Shown: positions 24,861 through 33,253 of the stretch, piece after piece
How positions within the stretch are numbered: the first letter of the stretch is position 1
Layout: the number at the start of each line of letters is the position of its first letter
Assembly (NCBI GenBank): GCA_024236495.1
Contig: JACKKJ010000002.1
Span: forward strand, 587,001-651,000
DNA: 64,000 bases
Origin: Paracoccaceae bacterium
Lineage (GTDB): Bacteria > Pseudomonadota > Alphaproteobacteria > Rhodobacterales > Rhodobacteraceae
Direction of reading: 5' to 3'
The notes under the pieces: generated by a model
Told to the model about the DNA's origin: nothing
Seen by the model: the letters and a program-made list of their open reading frames with translations, nothing else
The model's database searches: none
Translations under genes and position numbers: made by a program

Positions 24861-26222
24861 ATGGCCAAGAAGGATGCCGATCTGAAGGCCGATCTGAAGA
24901 AGCTTAAGGAAAAGGTCCAGAAGCTTCGCAAGAAGGTCAGGAAAACCGCCAAGTCCGAGGCCCCCTCGGCCAAGAAAGCCAACCCTGTTTCCCCGCTGGC
25001 ACCGAAGGACGGGTTTCCTGCCCTGCCGGTCATCGCCGGGGTCGAATTTGCCGCGGTCGCGGCGGGCGTCCGGTACGCCGGCCGCACCGATGTGATGCTG
25101 GCCCGCCTTGCCCCCGGCACCGCCATCGCCGGGGCCTTTACGCGGTCCTCGACCCGCGCTGCCTGCGTGCTGGATTGCCAGGAGAAGCTAAGGGTTGCCG
25201 CCGAAAGTGACGAGGGCGCCGCGATCGTCGTCAATTCGGGCAATGCGAACGCCTTTACCGGCAAGGCCGGGCAGGAAGCCGTCGATGCCGTCACCGGTAG
25301 CGTCGCAGCGACGCTTGGCCTTTCCCCGTCGCGGGTCTTTTCGTCCTCGACCGGGGTTATCGGGGAACCCCTGCCCCATGACCGGATCACCGCGAAACTG
25401 GGCGATCTGACGGCCGCGCTGGACGAGGGCGGGATCGAGCTTGCCGCGCGCGCGATCATGACGACCGACACCTTCCCGAAAGGGGCGGGGGCCGAGATCG
25501 CGGGTGAGGGCGGCGCGATCCGGATTGCCGGCATCGCCAAGGGGTCGGGCATGATTGCGCCGGACATGGCGACGATGCTCGTCTATATCTTCACAGACGC
25601 ATCCATCCCCGCGAAATCCCTGCAGAAAATGGTCTCGCGACAGGTTGACGACACGTTCAACGCCATCACCGTGGACAGCGACACCTCGACCTCCGACGCG
25701 CTGATCGTTGCGGCGACAGGCCAGTCCGACGCAGCCCCGATCACCGACCTTCGCAGCAAGGTTGCGCGCGATTTCGAGGCCGCCCTGCGCGCGGTGATGA
25801 TGGAACTGGCGCACCAGGTCGTCCGCGACGGCGAAGGTGCCACCAAGTTCGTCGAGGTCCGTGTGACCGGGGCGAGCGACGCGGCCGATGCGCACCGGGT
25901 CGCCATGTCCATCGCCAATTCACCGCTGGTCAAGACCGCCATCGCCGGGCAGGACGCCAACTGGGGCCGGATCGTCGCGGCAATCGGCAAGTCCGGGGCA
26001 CGGGCGGACCGCGACCTCGTGTCGATCCGGTTCGGCGACCTTCTGGTTGCCGAAAAGGGATGGCGCGTGCCGGACTACAGCGAGGAAGCCGCCTCGGCCT
26101 ATATGCGCAATCAGGATCTGCTGATCCATGTCGATCTTGGCCTGGGCAAGGCCGCGAAAAGCGTCTGGACCTGCGATCTGACGCACCGCTACATCGACAT
26201 CAACGCCGACTATCGGTCGTGA
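24861..26222 (+). CDS. argJ: Bifunctional glutamate N-acetyltransferase / ornithine acetyltransferase ArgJ with Lys-rich N-terminal extension
   Basis: Encodes 453 residues; ArgJ is normally about 405. It transfers acetyl from N-acetylornithine to glutamate in the cyclic arginine pathway. The ArgJ precursor self-cleaves before the nucleophile Thr238 in PDMATMLVY, seen here with the preceding KGSGMIAP. Other conserved parts: VNSGNANAFTG and WGRIVAAIGKSG. Residues 1-45 are highly basic, alternating Lys with Leu/Val in a coiled-coil-like helix. No in-frame ATG before residue 79 would remove the extension, and GGGGGA sits upstream of 24861, so it appears real. The gene's TGA overlaps the mutT GTG. 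Confidence 0.95.
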   Translation: MAKKDADLKADLKKLKEKVQKLRKKVRKTAKSEAPSAKKANPVSPLAPKDGFPALPVIAGVEFAAVAAGVRYAGRTDVMLARLAPGTAIAGAFTRSSTRAACVLDCQEKLRVAAESDEGAAIVVNSGNANAFTGKAGQEAVDAVTGSVAATLGLSPSRVFSSSTGVIGEPLPHDRITAKLGDLTAALDEGGIELAARAIMTTDTFPKGAGAEIAGEGGAIRIAGIAKGSGMIAPDMATMLVYIFTDASIPAKSLQKMVSRQVDDTFNAITVDSDTSTSDALIVAATGQSDAAPITDLRSKVARDFEAALRAVMMELAHQVVRDGEGATKFVEVRVTGASDAADAHRVAMSIANSPLVKTAIAGQDANWGRIVAAIGKSGARADRDLVSIRFGDLLVAEKGWRVPDYSEEAASAYMRNQDLLIHVDLGLGKAAKSVWTCDLTHRYIDINADYRS

Positions 26223-26620
26223 CAAAGGTTGTCCTTGTCTCCGCCGTCGCGTTGATCGACGTGGACGGCCGGGTTCTTCTTGCGCAGCGCCCCGAAGGCA
26301 AGTCGCTGGCGGGCCTGTGGGAATTTCCGGGCGGCAAGGTCGAGCCCGGCGAAAGCCCCGAGGCGGCGCTGATCCGGGAACTGCATGAGGAACTGGGCAT
26401 CGACACCTGGAAAAGCTGCCTTGCGCCGTTGACCTTCGCCAGCCACGCCTATGAGGATTTCCACCTTCTGATGCCGGTCTTCGCATGCCGCAAGTGGCAG
26501 GGCGTTCCTCATGCGAAGGAGGGGCAGAAGCTCGCCTGGGTGCGCGCCCGCGATCTTCGGGACTATCCCATGCCGCCCGCGGACCTGCCGCTGATACCGA
26601 TCCTGCGAGACTGGCTCTAG
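26219..26620 (+). CDS. mutT: Nudix hydrolase MutT-like, 8-oxo-dGTP diphosphatase
   Basis: Encodes 133 residues from a GTG start overlapping the argJ stop (GTGA), which indicates coupled translation. The Nudix box is complete: GGKVEPGESPEAAL followed by IRELHEELGI. The preceding RVLLAQRPEGKSLAGLWEFP is the MutT signature for 8-oxo-dGTP cleanup. It prevents A:T to C:G mutations. An argJ-mutT pair is common in Rhodobacterales. Confidence 0.92.
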   Translation: MTKVVLVSAVALIDVDGRVLLAQRPEGKSLAGLWEFPGGKVEPGESPEAALIRELHEELGIDTWKSCLAPLTFASHAYEDFHLLMPVFACRKWQGVPHAKEGQKLAWVRARDLRDYPMPPADLPLIPILRDWL

Positions 26621-26750
26621 ACGCCACTTTCCGCCGAGCGGAATCATTTTGTTTCCTGAATCAGGCGAATCATGGCAGGAATCCGGTCGCTCGGTTCCAA
26701 ACAGGCAACGGCCGACACGACATCAGCAGCCCAACGAGGGGGACAGGGTT

Positions 26751-26888
26751 ATGCTGCGAACGATCGTTATCGGAACTTGCGTTCAGGTCCAGGGAACCTT
26801 GGAAAAGGAACTGGACAATGGACGGATTCTCATCCGCGTCGGAAACAAGGTCTTCGAAGGCCTGCCCGTCACGAAAAAGGCCGCCTGA
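26751..26888 (+). CDS. Small hypothetical protein, 45 residues
   Basis: Starts at ATG 26751 with GAGGGGG 8-14 bases upstream. The protein begins MLRTIVIGTCVQVQGTLEK and ends VFEGLPVTKKAA. The pattern (VIGTCVQVQG, LIRVGNKVFEG) looks like a small beta-barrel or beta-hairpin fold, not random translation. I have no family name. Its stop codon lies in the loop of a terminator hairpin (26876-26901). Codon use matches its neighbours. Confidence 0.65.
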   Translation: MLRTIVIGTCVQVQGTLEKELDNGRILIRVGNKVFEGLPVTKKAA

Positions 26889-26901
26889 AACGGCGGCCTT
26901 T
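26876..26901. terminator. Bidirectional intrinsic terminator between the 45-residue ORF and infB
   Basis: Arms AAAGGCCGCC (26876-26885) and GGCGGCCTTT (26892-26901) pair perfectly over 10 bp with a 6-base loop that contains the TGA of the small ORF. On the minus strand the stem is followed by a T-run, so it should terminate infB; on the plus strand it ends with TTT. Confidence 0.85.
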
Positions 26902-26927
26902 CCAATTCATGTCCTTCGAACCGGACG

Positions 26928-29456
26928 TCAGGAAAGCTTGCGCTCAACCTCTTCGCGTTCGAAGATCTCGATGACATCGTCCTTGCGGATGTCGTCGTAG
27001 TTTTCGAACGCCATGCCGCATTCCTGGCCGGACTGCACTTCCTTGACCTCGTCCTTGAAGCGCTTGAGCGTCTTGAGCGTGCCTTCGTGGATCACCACGT
27101 TGTCGCGCAGCAGGCGCACACCCGCCGAGCGGCGCGCCACGCCTTCGGTGACAAGGCAGCCCGCGACCTTGCCGACACCCGAAACCTTGAAGACTTCGAG
27201 GATCCGGGCGTAGCCGATGAAGTTCTCGCGCACTTCGGCCTTGAGAAGACCGGAGGCCGCCGCCTTGATGTCATCCACGAGGTCGTAGATGATCGAGTAG
27301 TAGCGGATCTCTACGCCCTTCTGGTTCGCCGCGTTGCGCGCAGACGCGTTGGCACGGACGTTGAAGCCCACGACGGGGGCGCCCGAGGCTTCGGCAAGAC
27401 CGATATCGGTCTCTGTAATCGCGCCGACACCATAGTGCAGGACGCGGACGCGCACCTCGTCGTTGCCGATCTTCTCCATCGCCTGAACGATCGCTTCGGC
27501 CGAACCCTGCACGTCCGCCTTCACGATGATCGGAAGTTCGGCAACGCTTTCGTCGGCCTTGGCCTTGGCCATCAGCTGTTCGAGCGTGGTCGCGGCTCCG
27601 GCGGCGGCGCGCTTGTCCTTGGCGGCCTGGATACGGTATTCGGCGATCTCGCGCGCCTGGGCTTCGGTTTCGACGACGTTCAGAACGTCGCCCGCCTCGG
27701 GCGTGCCGTTCAGGCCCAGCACCTCTGCCGGGACCGAGGGGCCAGCCTCCTGCACGCGTTCGCCCTTGTCGTTGATCAGCGCGCGGACCTTGCCCCACTG
27801 TTCGCCGACGACGAAGATATCGCCCTGCCGCAGCGTGCCGTTCTGAACCAGAACCGTCGCGACCGGACCCCGGCCCACGTCGAGCTTGGCCTCGATCACG
27901 GCACCCGCCGCCGCGCGGTTCGGGTTTGCTTTCAGTTCCAGGATTTCTGCCTGCAGCGCGATCGCATCAAGAAGCTCGTCAAGCCCCTTGCCGCTGATCG
28001 CTGAAACCTCGACGTCCTGTACATCGCCCGACAATGCCTCGACGACAACCTCGTGCTGCAGCAGGTCCGTGCGAACCTTCTGGGGGTTCGCGGCGGGCTT
28101 GTCGCACTTGTTGATCGCAACAATCATCGGAACCTTGGCAGCCTTGGCGTGGTTGATCGCCTCGACCGTCTGCGGCATCACCGCGTCGTCGGCCGCGACC
28201 ACGAGGATCACGATATCCGTCACCTGCGCACCACGCGCGCGCATCGAGGTAAAGGCCGCGTGACCCGGCGTATCAAGGAAGGTGACAAGGCTGCCGTTCG
28301 GCGTCCTGACCTGATAAGCGCCGATGTGCTGCGTGATCCCGCCCGCCTCGCCGGAAACGACGTTGGTCTTGCGGATCGCATCGAGAAGCGATGTCTTGCC
28401 GTGGTCGACGTGGCCCATGATGGTCACGATCGGCGGCCGCGGCATGAGATCCTCTGCCTTGTCCTCAACCGTGTCGATGACCTGTTCGACGTCAGCATCG
28501 GAGACCCGAACGGCGCGGTGGCCGAATTCTTCGATCACCAACTCGGCCGTGTCGGCGTCAAGGGTCTGGTTCATCGTGACCATCATGCCCATCTTCATGA
28601 GCGCCTTGACCACGTCCGCGGCCCGTTCGGCCATGCGGTTCGCCAGTTCGCTGACAACGATGGTTTCGGGCAGCTGCACGTCGCGGCTTTGCTTTTCGGC
28701 CTTATGGCCGAAGCCCATCGCCTTGGCGCGCGCCTTTTCCTGCTTGCGCTTCATCGCGGCCAGCGACCGCTGGCGGCCGCCCTCATCAAGCGCCTCCGAA
28801 AGGGTCAGCTTGCCCGAACGGCGCGCTTCGTCACGCCCGCCTCTGTTGCGGTTGTCGCGGTCGGGTGCGCCGCGGTCGTCACGCTCACGGTCTGTCTTGC
28901 GCGGACCGACGGCCGCCACACCCTTGGTCGCGGCACGCGATGCTGCTGCCTCGGCCGCGGCCGGATCGGCCGGCGCGGGCTTGGCGGGTGCGGGCTTGCG
29001 CACTTCTTCCTTGCGGGCGGCGCGCACCTCGGCCTCGCGGGCGCGGCGTTCTTCTTCCTCGGCCTTCAGGCGAAGCGCCTCTTCGCGTTCGCGATCCTCG
29101 CGTTCCTTTGCCTCGGCCTCGACGCGGCGGCGTTCACGTTCTTCCTCGCGCGCACGCTCTTCCGCGGCGCGGGTCTCGGCCTCTTCGGCCTCGCGCGCCT
29201 TGGCGGCCTGAAGCGCCTTCAGGCGGCGCTCCATCTCTGCGTCGGAGATCCCCGCCGGACGGCGCGAAGGATCGCCCCCCGAGACCGAGGGCTTGCCAGG
29301 CGCCGCCGATGGGGCCCCGGGCTTCGGCACGACGACGCGCTTGCGCTTCGTCTCGACCACGACGCTCTTCGTGCGGCCGTGGCTGAAGCTCTGCTTCACC
29401 TGACCGGGACGACCGCCACCGAGACCAAGAGGTTTCTTACCGTCTGTATCGCTCAT
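26928..29456 (-). CDS. infB: Translation initiation factor IF-2
   Basis: Encodes 842 residues. Places initiator tRNA on the 30S subunit and promotes subunit joining. The IF2_N region is followed by a long Glu/Arg-rich helical linker (about 75-155). G-domain motifs: GHVDHGKT (348-355), DTPGHAAF and NKCDKP. C-terminal domains carry the fMet-tRNA-binding C2 part. ATGA overlap with the ylxR-family gene upstream. It is the last gene of the rimP operon and ends at the strong terminator. Confidence 0.98.
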   Translation of the reverse strand: MSDTDGKKPLGLGGGRPGQVKQSFSHGRTKSVVVETKRKRVVVPKPGAPSAAPGKPSVSGGDPSRRPAGISDAEMERRLKALQAAKAREAEEAETRAAEERAREEERERRRVEAEAKEREDREREEALRLKAEEEERRAREAEVRAARKEEVRKPAPAKPAPADPAAAEAAASRAATKGVAAVGPRKTDRERDDRGAPDRDNRNRGGRDEARRSGKLTLSEALDEGGRQRSLAAMKRKQEKARAKAMGFGHKAEKQSRDVQLPETIVVSELANRMAERAADVVKALMKMGMMVTMNQTLDADTAELVIEEFGHRAVRVSDADVEQVIDTVEDKAEDLMPRPPIVTIMGHVDHGKTSLLDAIRKTNVVSGEAGGITQHIGAYQVRTPNGSLVTFLDTPGHAAFTSMRARGAQVTDIVILVVAADDAVMPQTVEAINHAKAAKVPMIVAINKCDKPAANPQKVRTDLLQHEVVVEALSGDVQDVEVSAISGKGLDELLDAIALQAEILELKANPNRAAAGAVIEAKLDVGRGPVATVLVQNGTLRQGDIFVVGEQWGKVRALINDKGERVQEAGPSVPAEVLGLNGTPEAGDVLNVVETEAQAREIAEYRIQAAKDKRAAAGAATTLEQLMAKAKADESVAELPIIVKADVQGSAEAIVQAMEKIGNDEVRVRVLHYGVGAITETDIGLAEASGAPVVGFNVRANASARNAANQKGVEIRYYSIIYDLVDDIKAAASGLLKAEVRENFIGYARILEVFKVSGVGKVAGCLVTEGVARRSAGVRLLRDNVVIHEGTLKTLKRFKDEVKEVQSGQECGMAFENYDDIRKDDVIEIFEREEVERKLS

Positions 29457-30082
29457 GCCGACTTCGTTTCCTTCCCGGCGGAACTTCCGCCGTCAACTTT
29501 GCGCAAGCCATTAAGCTTTGCGGCTTCCTCTACAACACGGATGCTGAGTCCGCCAGACGCAAGCGCGCCATGTATCACATTATCCCGTCCGAATGCCAGT
29601 CCGAGCTCCGACGCGGTCAAGCAGCCAAACCAGCGGCCACCCTGGGGCGTCCATAGCTTGCCCTTTCCGCGGTCGGAGCCGTCCGATGCCTGCAAGAGAA
29701 CCTTCGCCTTGCCGTCGGCAAGCCAGCCCTTGACCTTCTCGAACCCGCAAACCGCAAGGCCTGCCTTGCGCGCCAAGGACACCAACTCGACGACACGCCG
29801 GGCCAGGCCGTCCTCGACCTTATCCACCAGATCCGGCGCAACGGTGACCTGTGCGCGCGCTGCCCGGGCGAACAGGCCCTTGGCGACAGCCTTCGCGATG
29901 GTATCGCGATCGGCCGTTACCCAGATGCCGCGCCCAGGCAGCTTTCCCGCGAGGTCGGGCAGGATCTGCCCCTCCGGCGAGACGACAAAGCGGACAAGTC
30001 CGGTCTTGGGCTGCACGTCACCCGTGACGATGCAGCGCCGTTCCGGTTCATCCCTCATCTTCTCGCTTCCCCCGCGGGTCAT
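29453..30082 (-). CDS. YlxR (DUF448) RNA-binding protein fused to an L7Ae-like domain
   Basis: Encodes 209 residues. The N-terminal YlxR domain (RRCIVTGDVQPKTGLVRFV, and PGRGIWVTADRDTI, about 15-80) is an RNA-binding fold linked to RNase P modulation in Firmicutes. The C-terminal half (90-200, with VSLARKAGLAVCGFEKV) is a ribosomal L7Ae/L30e-like domain. The two domains are usually two proteins in Gram-positives but fused in alphaproteobacteria. Placed between nusA and infB. A second in-frame ATG at 30058 has a better ribosome site and could be the true start. Confidence 0.85.
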   Translation of the reverse strand: MTRGGSEKMRDEPERRCIVTGDVQPKTGLVRFVVSPEGQILPDLAGKLPGRGIWVTADRDTIAKAVAKGLFARAARAQVTVAPDLVDKVEDGLARRVVELVSLARKAGLAVCGFEKVKGWLADGKAKVLLQASDGSDRGKGKLWTPQGGRWFGCLTASELGLAFGRDNVIHGALASGGLSIRVVEEAAKLNGLRKVDGGSSAGKETKSA

Positions 30083-30100
30083 GCGCTACCTGTCCGAGGC

Positions 30101-31711
30101 TCAGGCCTCGGCCTCCTCTTCGCCGTCGTCAGCAGCTTCTTCGGCCTCAAGCTCCGCCGGGTCCACCCAGCCAAGCTGGATGCGCGCGGTCATCACCAGG
30201 TGCTGCGCTTCCTCCAGGCTCACGTCGAACTTCTCAAGAAGGCCTTCGTCCTTCACCCGCTCGCCGTTGACCGTGGTCCAGCCGCCCGCAAGTTCCCAGT
30301 CCGCGCAGGTCGCGAAGTCTTCGAGCGTCTTGATGCCGTCCTTGGCCAGTGCCTCGACCATCTGCGGTGTCAGCCCGTCGAAGCCGATCAGGCTATCCTC
30401 GACACCCAGTTCGCGGGCCGTCGCAAGCGCCTTGCGGTTCTGTTCCTCGATGAAGTCGCGGGCGCGCGCCTGAAGCTCCTCGGCCGTACCTTCGTCGACA
30501 CCCTCGATCGACAGCAGTTCGTCCAGCTCTACATAGGCCACTTCTTCAAGGCTGGTGAAGCCTTCGGCAACCAGAAGCTGGGCGAAGAATTCGTCAAGGT
30601 CCAGCGCCTCCATGAAGAGCTTGGTGCGCTCGGCGAACTCGGCCTGGCGACGTTCGCTTTCCTCGGCCTCGGTCAGGATGTCGATGTCGAGGCCGGTCAG
30701 CTGCGATGCAAGGCGCACGTTCTGGCCGCGGCGACCGATGGCGAGCGAAAGCTGTTCATCGGGCACGACGACCTCGATCTTGCCGCCTTCCTCGTCGATG
30801 ACGACCTTCGAGACCTCGGCGGGCTGAAGCGCATTCACAAGGAACGTCGCCTGATCCTCATTCCACGGGATGATGTCGATCTTCTCGCCCTGAAGTTCGT
30901 TCACGACGGCCTGGACACGGCTGCCGCGCATACCGACGCAGGCGCCGACCGGGTCGATGGAGTTGTCGTAGGAAATGACGCCGATCTTTGCGCGCGAACC
31001 GGGGTCACGGGCCACGGCCTTGATCTCGATGATGCCGTCGTAGATTTCCGGCACTTCCATCTTGAAGAGTTCGGCCATGAACTGCGGATCGGTGCGCGAC
31101 AGGAAGACCTGCGGGCCGCGGGCCTCGCGGCGGACATCCTTGATATAGGCGCGGATGCGGTCGTTCGGGCGATAGCTTTCGCGGCCGATCTTTTCGTTGC
31201 GGCGCAGGATCGCTTCGCCCCGGCCGATATCGACGATGATGTTGCCGTATTCCTCGCGCTTGACGACGCCGTTGATGATCGTGCCCTTGCGGTCCTTGAA
31301 TTCCTCGAACTGGCGGTCGCGCTCTGCCTCGCGCACCTTCTGGAGGATGACCTGCTTGGCCGACTGCGCGGCGATGCGGCCCAGATCGACCGGCGGAACC
31401 TCGTCCACGATCTCGTCGCCGATTTGCGGGTCGGCCAGATACTGTTTGGCCTGAGCGACGGTCAGTTGCGCCTGGTAGTTCTCGACCGCGTCATCCTCGA
31501 CGACGGTGCGCACGCGGGTGAAGCTCGCGCGGCCCGTCTTGCGGTCGATCTTCACGCGAATGTCCATTTCGGAGCCGTAGCGGGACTTTGCCGCACGCGC
31601 GAGGCTGTCTTCCATCGCCTGGATCACCAGATCCGGGTCGATCATCTTTTCCCGCGCGACCGCCTCGGCCGTCTGCAGAAGCTCGAGCTGGTTGGCAGAG
31701 GTAATCGCCAT
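30101..31711 (-). CDS. nusA: Transcription termination/antitermination factor NusA
   Basis: Encodes 536 residues. N-terminal RNA polymerase-binding domain, S1 domain (about 135-200), two KH domains (with VVIDEEGGKIEVVVPDEQLSLAIGRRGQNVR across the boundary described in parts), then two acidic repeats typical of alphaproteobacterial NusA. It slows polymerase at pauses and takes part in termination and rRNA antitermination. It starts 1 base after the rimP stop, so both are on one transcript. NusA commonly regulates its own operon, relevant to the leader terminator upstream of rimP. Confidence 0.97.
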   Translation of the reverse strand: MAITSANQLELLQTAEAVAREKMIDPDLVIQAMEDSLARAAKSRYGSEMDIRVKIDRKTGRASFTRVRTVVEDDAVENYQAQLTVAQAKQYLADPQIGDEIVDEVPPVDLGRIAAQSAKQVILQKVREAERDRQFEEFKDRKGTIINGVVKREEYGNIIVDIGRGEAILRRNEKIGRESYRPNDRIRAYIKDVRREARGPQVFLSRTDPQFMAELFKMEVPEIYDGIIEIKAVARDPGSRAKIGVISYDNSIDPVGACVGMRGSRVQAVVNELQGEKIDIIPWNEDQATFLVNALQPAEVSKVVIDEEGGKIEVVVPDEQLSLAIGRRGQNVRLASQLTGLDIDILTEAEESERRQAEFAERTKLFMEALDLDEFFAQLLVAEGFTSLEEVAYVELDELLSIEGVDEGTAEELQARARDFIEEQNRKALATARELGVEDSLIGFDGLTPQMVEALAKDGIKTLEDFATCADWELAGGWTTVNGERVKDEGLLEKFDVSLEEAQHLVMTARIQLGWVDPAELEAEEAADDGEEEAEA

Positions 31712-31712
31712 G

Positions 31713-32282
31713 TCACTCCTCCTCGGAAGTCTCTTCTTCGATGTCGTCGAACTGCGTTTCGTCCGGCGCGGGTTGCGCCTTCTTCTGCCGCAGCATTTCA
31801 GTGATAAGTTCGTCGGTCAGGACGAGTTTCGCATCGGAAAGCCAGTCAAACTTCAGCCCGATGGTGCCTTCCTCGATCTCGATCAGAACCTCGTCGTCCT
31901 CGGTTCCGGCGATCTGCCCCTTGAACCGCTTGCGCCCGTCGATCATCTCCGAGGTCTCGATCTTGGCCTCGTAACCTTTCCAGGCGTCGAAATCCTTCAG
32001 CCGCGTCAGCGGCCGGTCGATCCCAGGGGAGGACACTTCAAGGTGATAGGCATCCTCGATCGGATCCTCGACATCCAGGACGGCCGACACGGCGACCGAG
32101 ATCTTGCCGCAATCGTCAACGTCGATGCCACCTTCGGGTCGGTCGGCCATGATCTGAAGGGTCTTGGTATTTCCACCCATCAGCCGGATGCGGACAAGTT
32201 CATAGCCCAGGCCCTCGATGGTCGGGGTCACGATCTCGGCCAGGCGCCTGTCGATAGCTGTTTTTGCGATGAGTTCGGTCAT
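31713..32282 (-). CDS. rimP: Ribosome maturation factor RimP
   Basis: Encodes 189 residues. Needed for late 30S assembly. Two-domain family: N-terminal VTPTIEGLGYELVRIRL, conserved VSSPGIDRPL near residue 85, C-terminal SH3-like domain. The acidic tail (DDIEEETSEEE) is typical of this order. Start at ATG 32282 has a short ribosome site (GGAA) between the codon and a terminator hairpin only 15 bases upstream, so initiation on the full-length message takes place just beyond that hairpin. Confidence 0.95.
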   Translation of the reverse strand: MTELIAKTAIDRRLAEIVTPTIEGLGYELVRIRLMGGNTKTLQIMADRPEGGIDVDDCGKISVAVSAVLDVEDPIEDAYHLEVSSPGIDRPLTRLKDFDAWKGYEAKIETSEMIDGRKRFKGQIAGTEDDEVLIEIEEGTIGLKFDWLSDAKLVLTDELITEMLRQKKAQPAPDETQFDDIEEETSEEE

Positions 32283-32296
32283 AGGTTCCAGATAAC

Positions 32297-32319
32297 AAAA
32301 AACGGGCCCTGCGGCCCGT
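32297..32319 (-). terminator. Intrinsic terminator in the rimP-nusA-infB leader
   Basis: Stem of ACGGGCC (plus-strand 32302-32308) with GGCCCGT (32313-32319), loop CTGC; on the minus strand it is followed by TTTTT(T). It lies between a good promoter (32374-32402) and rimP, ending 14 bases before the rimP ATG. It could end tspO transcripts, but its place inside the leader of the next operon suggests attenuation. Confidence 0.8.
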
Positions 32320-32335
32320 CGATCTTTCCCGGTGG

Positions 32336-32358
32336 GTTTCGAGTTTGGACCCCGAAAC
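32336..32358 (-). promoter_or_regulatory. Upstream leader hairpin before the rimP terminator
   Basis: GTTTCG (32336-32341) and CGAAAC (32353-32358) are perfect inverted repeats with an 11-base loop, located in the predicted rimP leader between transcription start (about 32367) and the terminator. Could modulate the terminator; no explicit antiterminator pairing was found by eye. Confidence 0.5.
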
Positions 32359-32373
32359 GCCGCTGTTGAAGGC

Positions 32374-32402
32374 GATATAGGGGAAAGGCGTCGATGATGC
32401 AA
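32374..32402 (-). promoter_or_regulatory. Sigma-70-type promoter for the rimP-nusA-infB operon
   Basis: On the minus strand TTGCAT (plus 32397-32402) and TATATC (32374-32379) stand 17 bases apart. This is a good match in both boxes and spacing. It begins immediately after the tspO gene end, so the operon has its own start and about an 85-base leader. Confidence 0.7.
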
Positions 32403-32430
32403 TGACGGAATGCGGTCGGCCTTGCTTGCG

Positions 32431-32886
32431 CTAGATCGTGGGGTTGAAACGCCAGATCCAGAAGTTCAGCGATGCGGCCAGCGTCAACCACGCGACATAA
32501 GGCATGAGGAGCACCCCGGCGAATCGATCCAGTCGCCAGAAGGCCACCAGCATCGCCGCCACCACAAGCCACAGGCACACGATGATGACCATTGCCAGCC
32601 CCGTCCGATGCGCGCCGAAAAAAACCGGAGTCCAGATCGTGTTGAGCGCGATCTGCAAGGCGAAAAGCGCGAGTGCCAGCCCGGCGCCGGGAAGCCCGGC
32701 TATGCGTGCGGCCGCGTATGCCATGGCCACATAGAGCGCAGTCCAGACGACCCCGAAAGCCCAGCTTGGCGGCGTCCAGGGCGCCTTGTCGAGCCCTGCG
32801 TACCATTCTCCGGGGCTGAACAGCGCACCTGTGGCCGCCGCAACTGCTGTCGCGGCCAGGAATACCAGAAGGGTCGCCCAGTCCAT
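32431..32886 (-). CDS. tspO: TspO/MBR family membrane protein
   Basis: Encodes 151 residues with five membrane helices. The conserved family motif FSPGEWYAGLDKAPWTPPSW (residues 23-42) and LFALQIALNTIWTPVFF are clear. TspO binds porphyrins and in Rhodobacter affects tetrapyrrole and photosynthesis gene expression. No photosynthesis genes are here; hemH is about 7 kb away. Its start at 32886 follows the cupin stop by 2 bases, so it is probably in one operon with it. Short leader/promoter for rimP follows its stop. Confidence 0.93.
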   Translation of the reverse strand: MDWATLLVFLAATAVAAATGALFSPGEWYAGLDKAPWTPPSWAFGVVWTALYVAMAYAAARIAGLPGAGLALALFALQIALNTIWTPVFFGAHRTGLAMVIIVCLWLVVAAMLVAFWRLDRFAGVLLMPYVAWLTLAASLNFWIWRFNPTI

Positions 32887-32888
32887 AT

Positions 32889-33242
32889 CTACCCCTCGAC
32901 CGCAACATAGACCTTGCGGACATGCTCGATCACCTGCCACTCGCCCTTCCAGCCCAGCGGCAGGTTGAAGGCATCGCCGGGACCGAAATGTTCGATCCTG
33001 CCATCGCCGTGACTGAGTGCAACCAGACCCGTCAGGATGTGGCAGAACTCAGACGACTTGCTGCGGTCTGCACGGAAACGGCCGGGCGTGCATTCCCAAA
33101 CGCCCATGTCCACGCGACCGTCCGGCGAAGAATAGAGCGACACCGCGGCCTCGCGCTGGTGTCCCTCGAACGATGTCGGCTTGGCCTCCAGGGGTCCAAG
33201 GTCCATGGTGACGAGTGCGGGGAAGGAAGAGAAGTCGATCAT
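32889..33242 (-). CDS. Cupin-domain protein
   Basis: Encodes 117 residues from ATG 33242. Single-cupin fold: CTPGRFRADR, then FCHILTGLVALSHGDGRIEHFGPGDAFNLPLGWKG in parts, matching the two cupin motifs; the metal-binding His/Glu set is incomplete (one His in CHILTG). Similar to 'cupin 3'/ethanolamine utilisation-type proteins. Function unknown. It lies between a serine hydrolase (11-base gap) and tspO (2-base gap). Confidence 0.8.
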   Translation of the reverse strand: MIDFSSFPALVTMDLGPLEAKPTSFEGHQREAAVSLYSSPDGRVDMGVWECTPGRFRADRSKSSEFCHILTGLVALSHGDGRIEHFGPGDAFNLPLGWKGEWQVIEHVRKVYVAVEG

Positions 33243-33253
33243 GGGTCGGTCCT

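Noticed and set aside
28053..30473. 806-codon open frame on the plus strand opposite infB and the YlxR gene
   Set aside because: Arg/Leu/Phe-rich antisense translation with no domain; infB on the other strand is certain.
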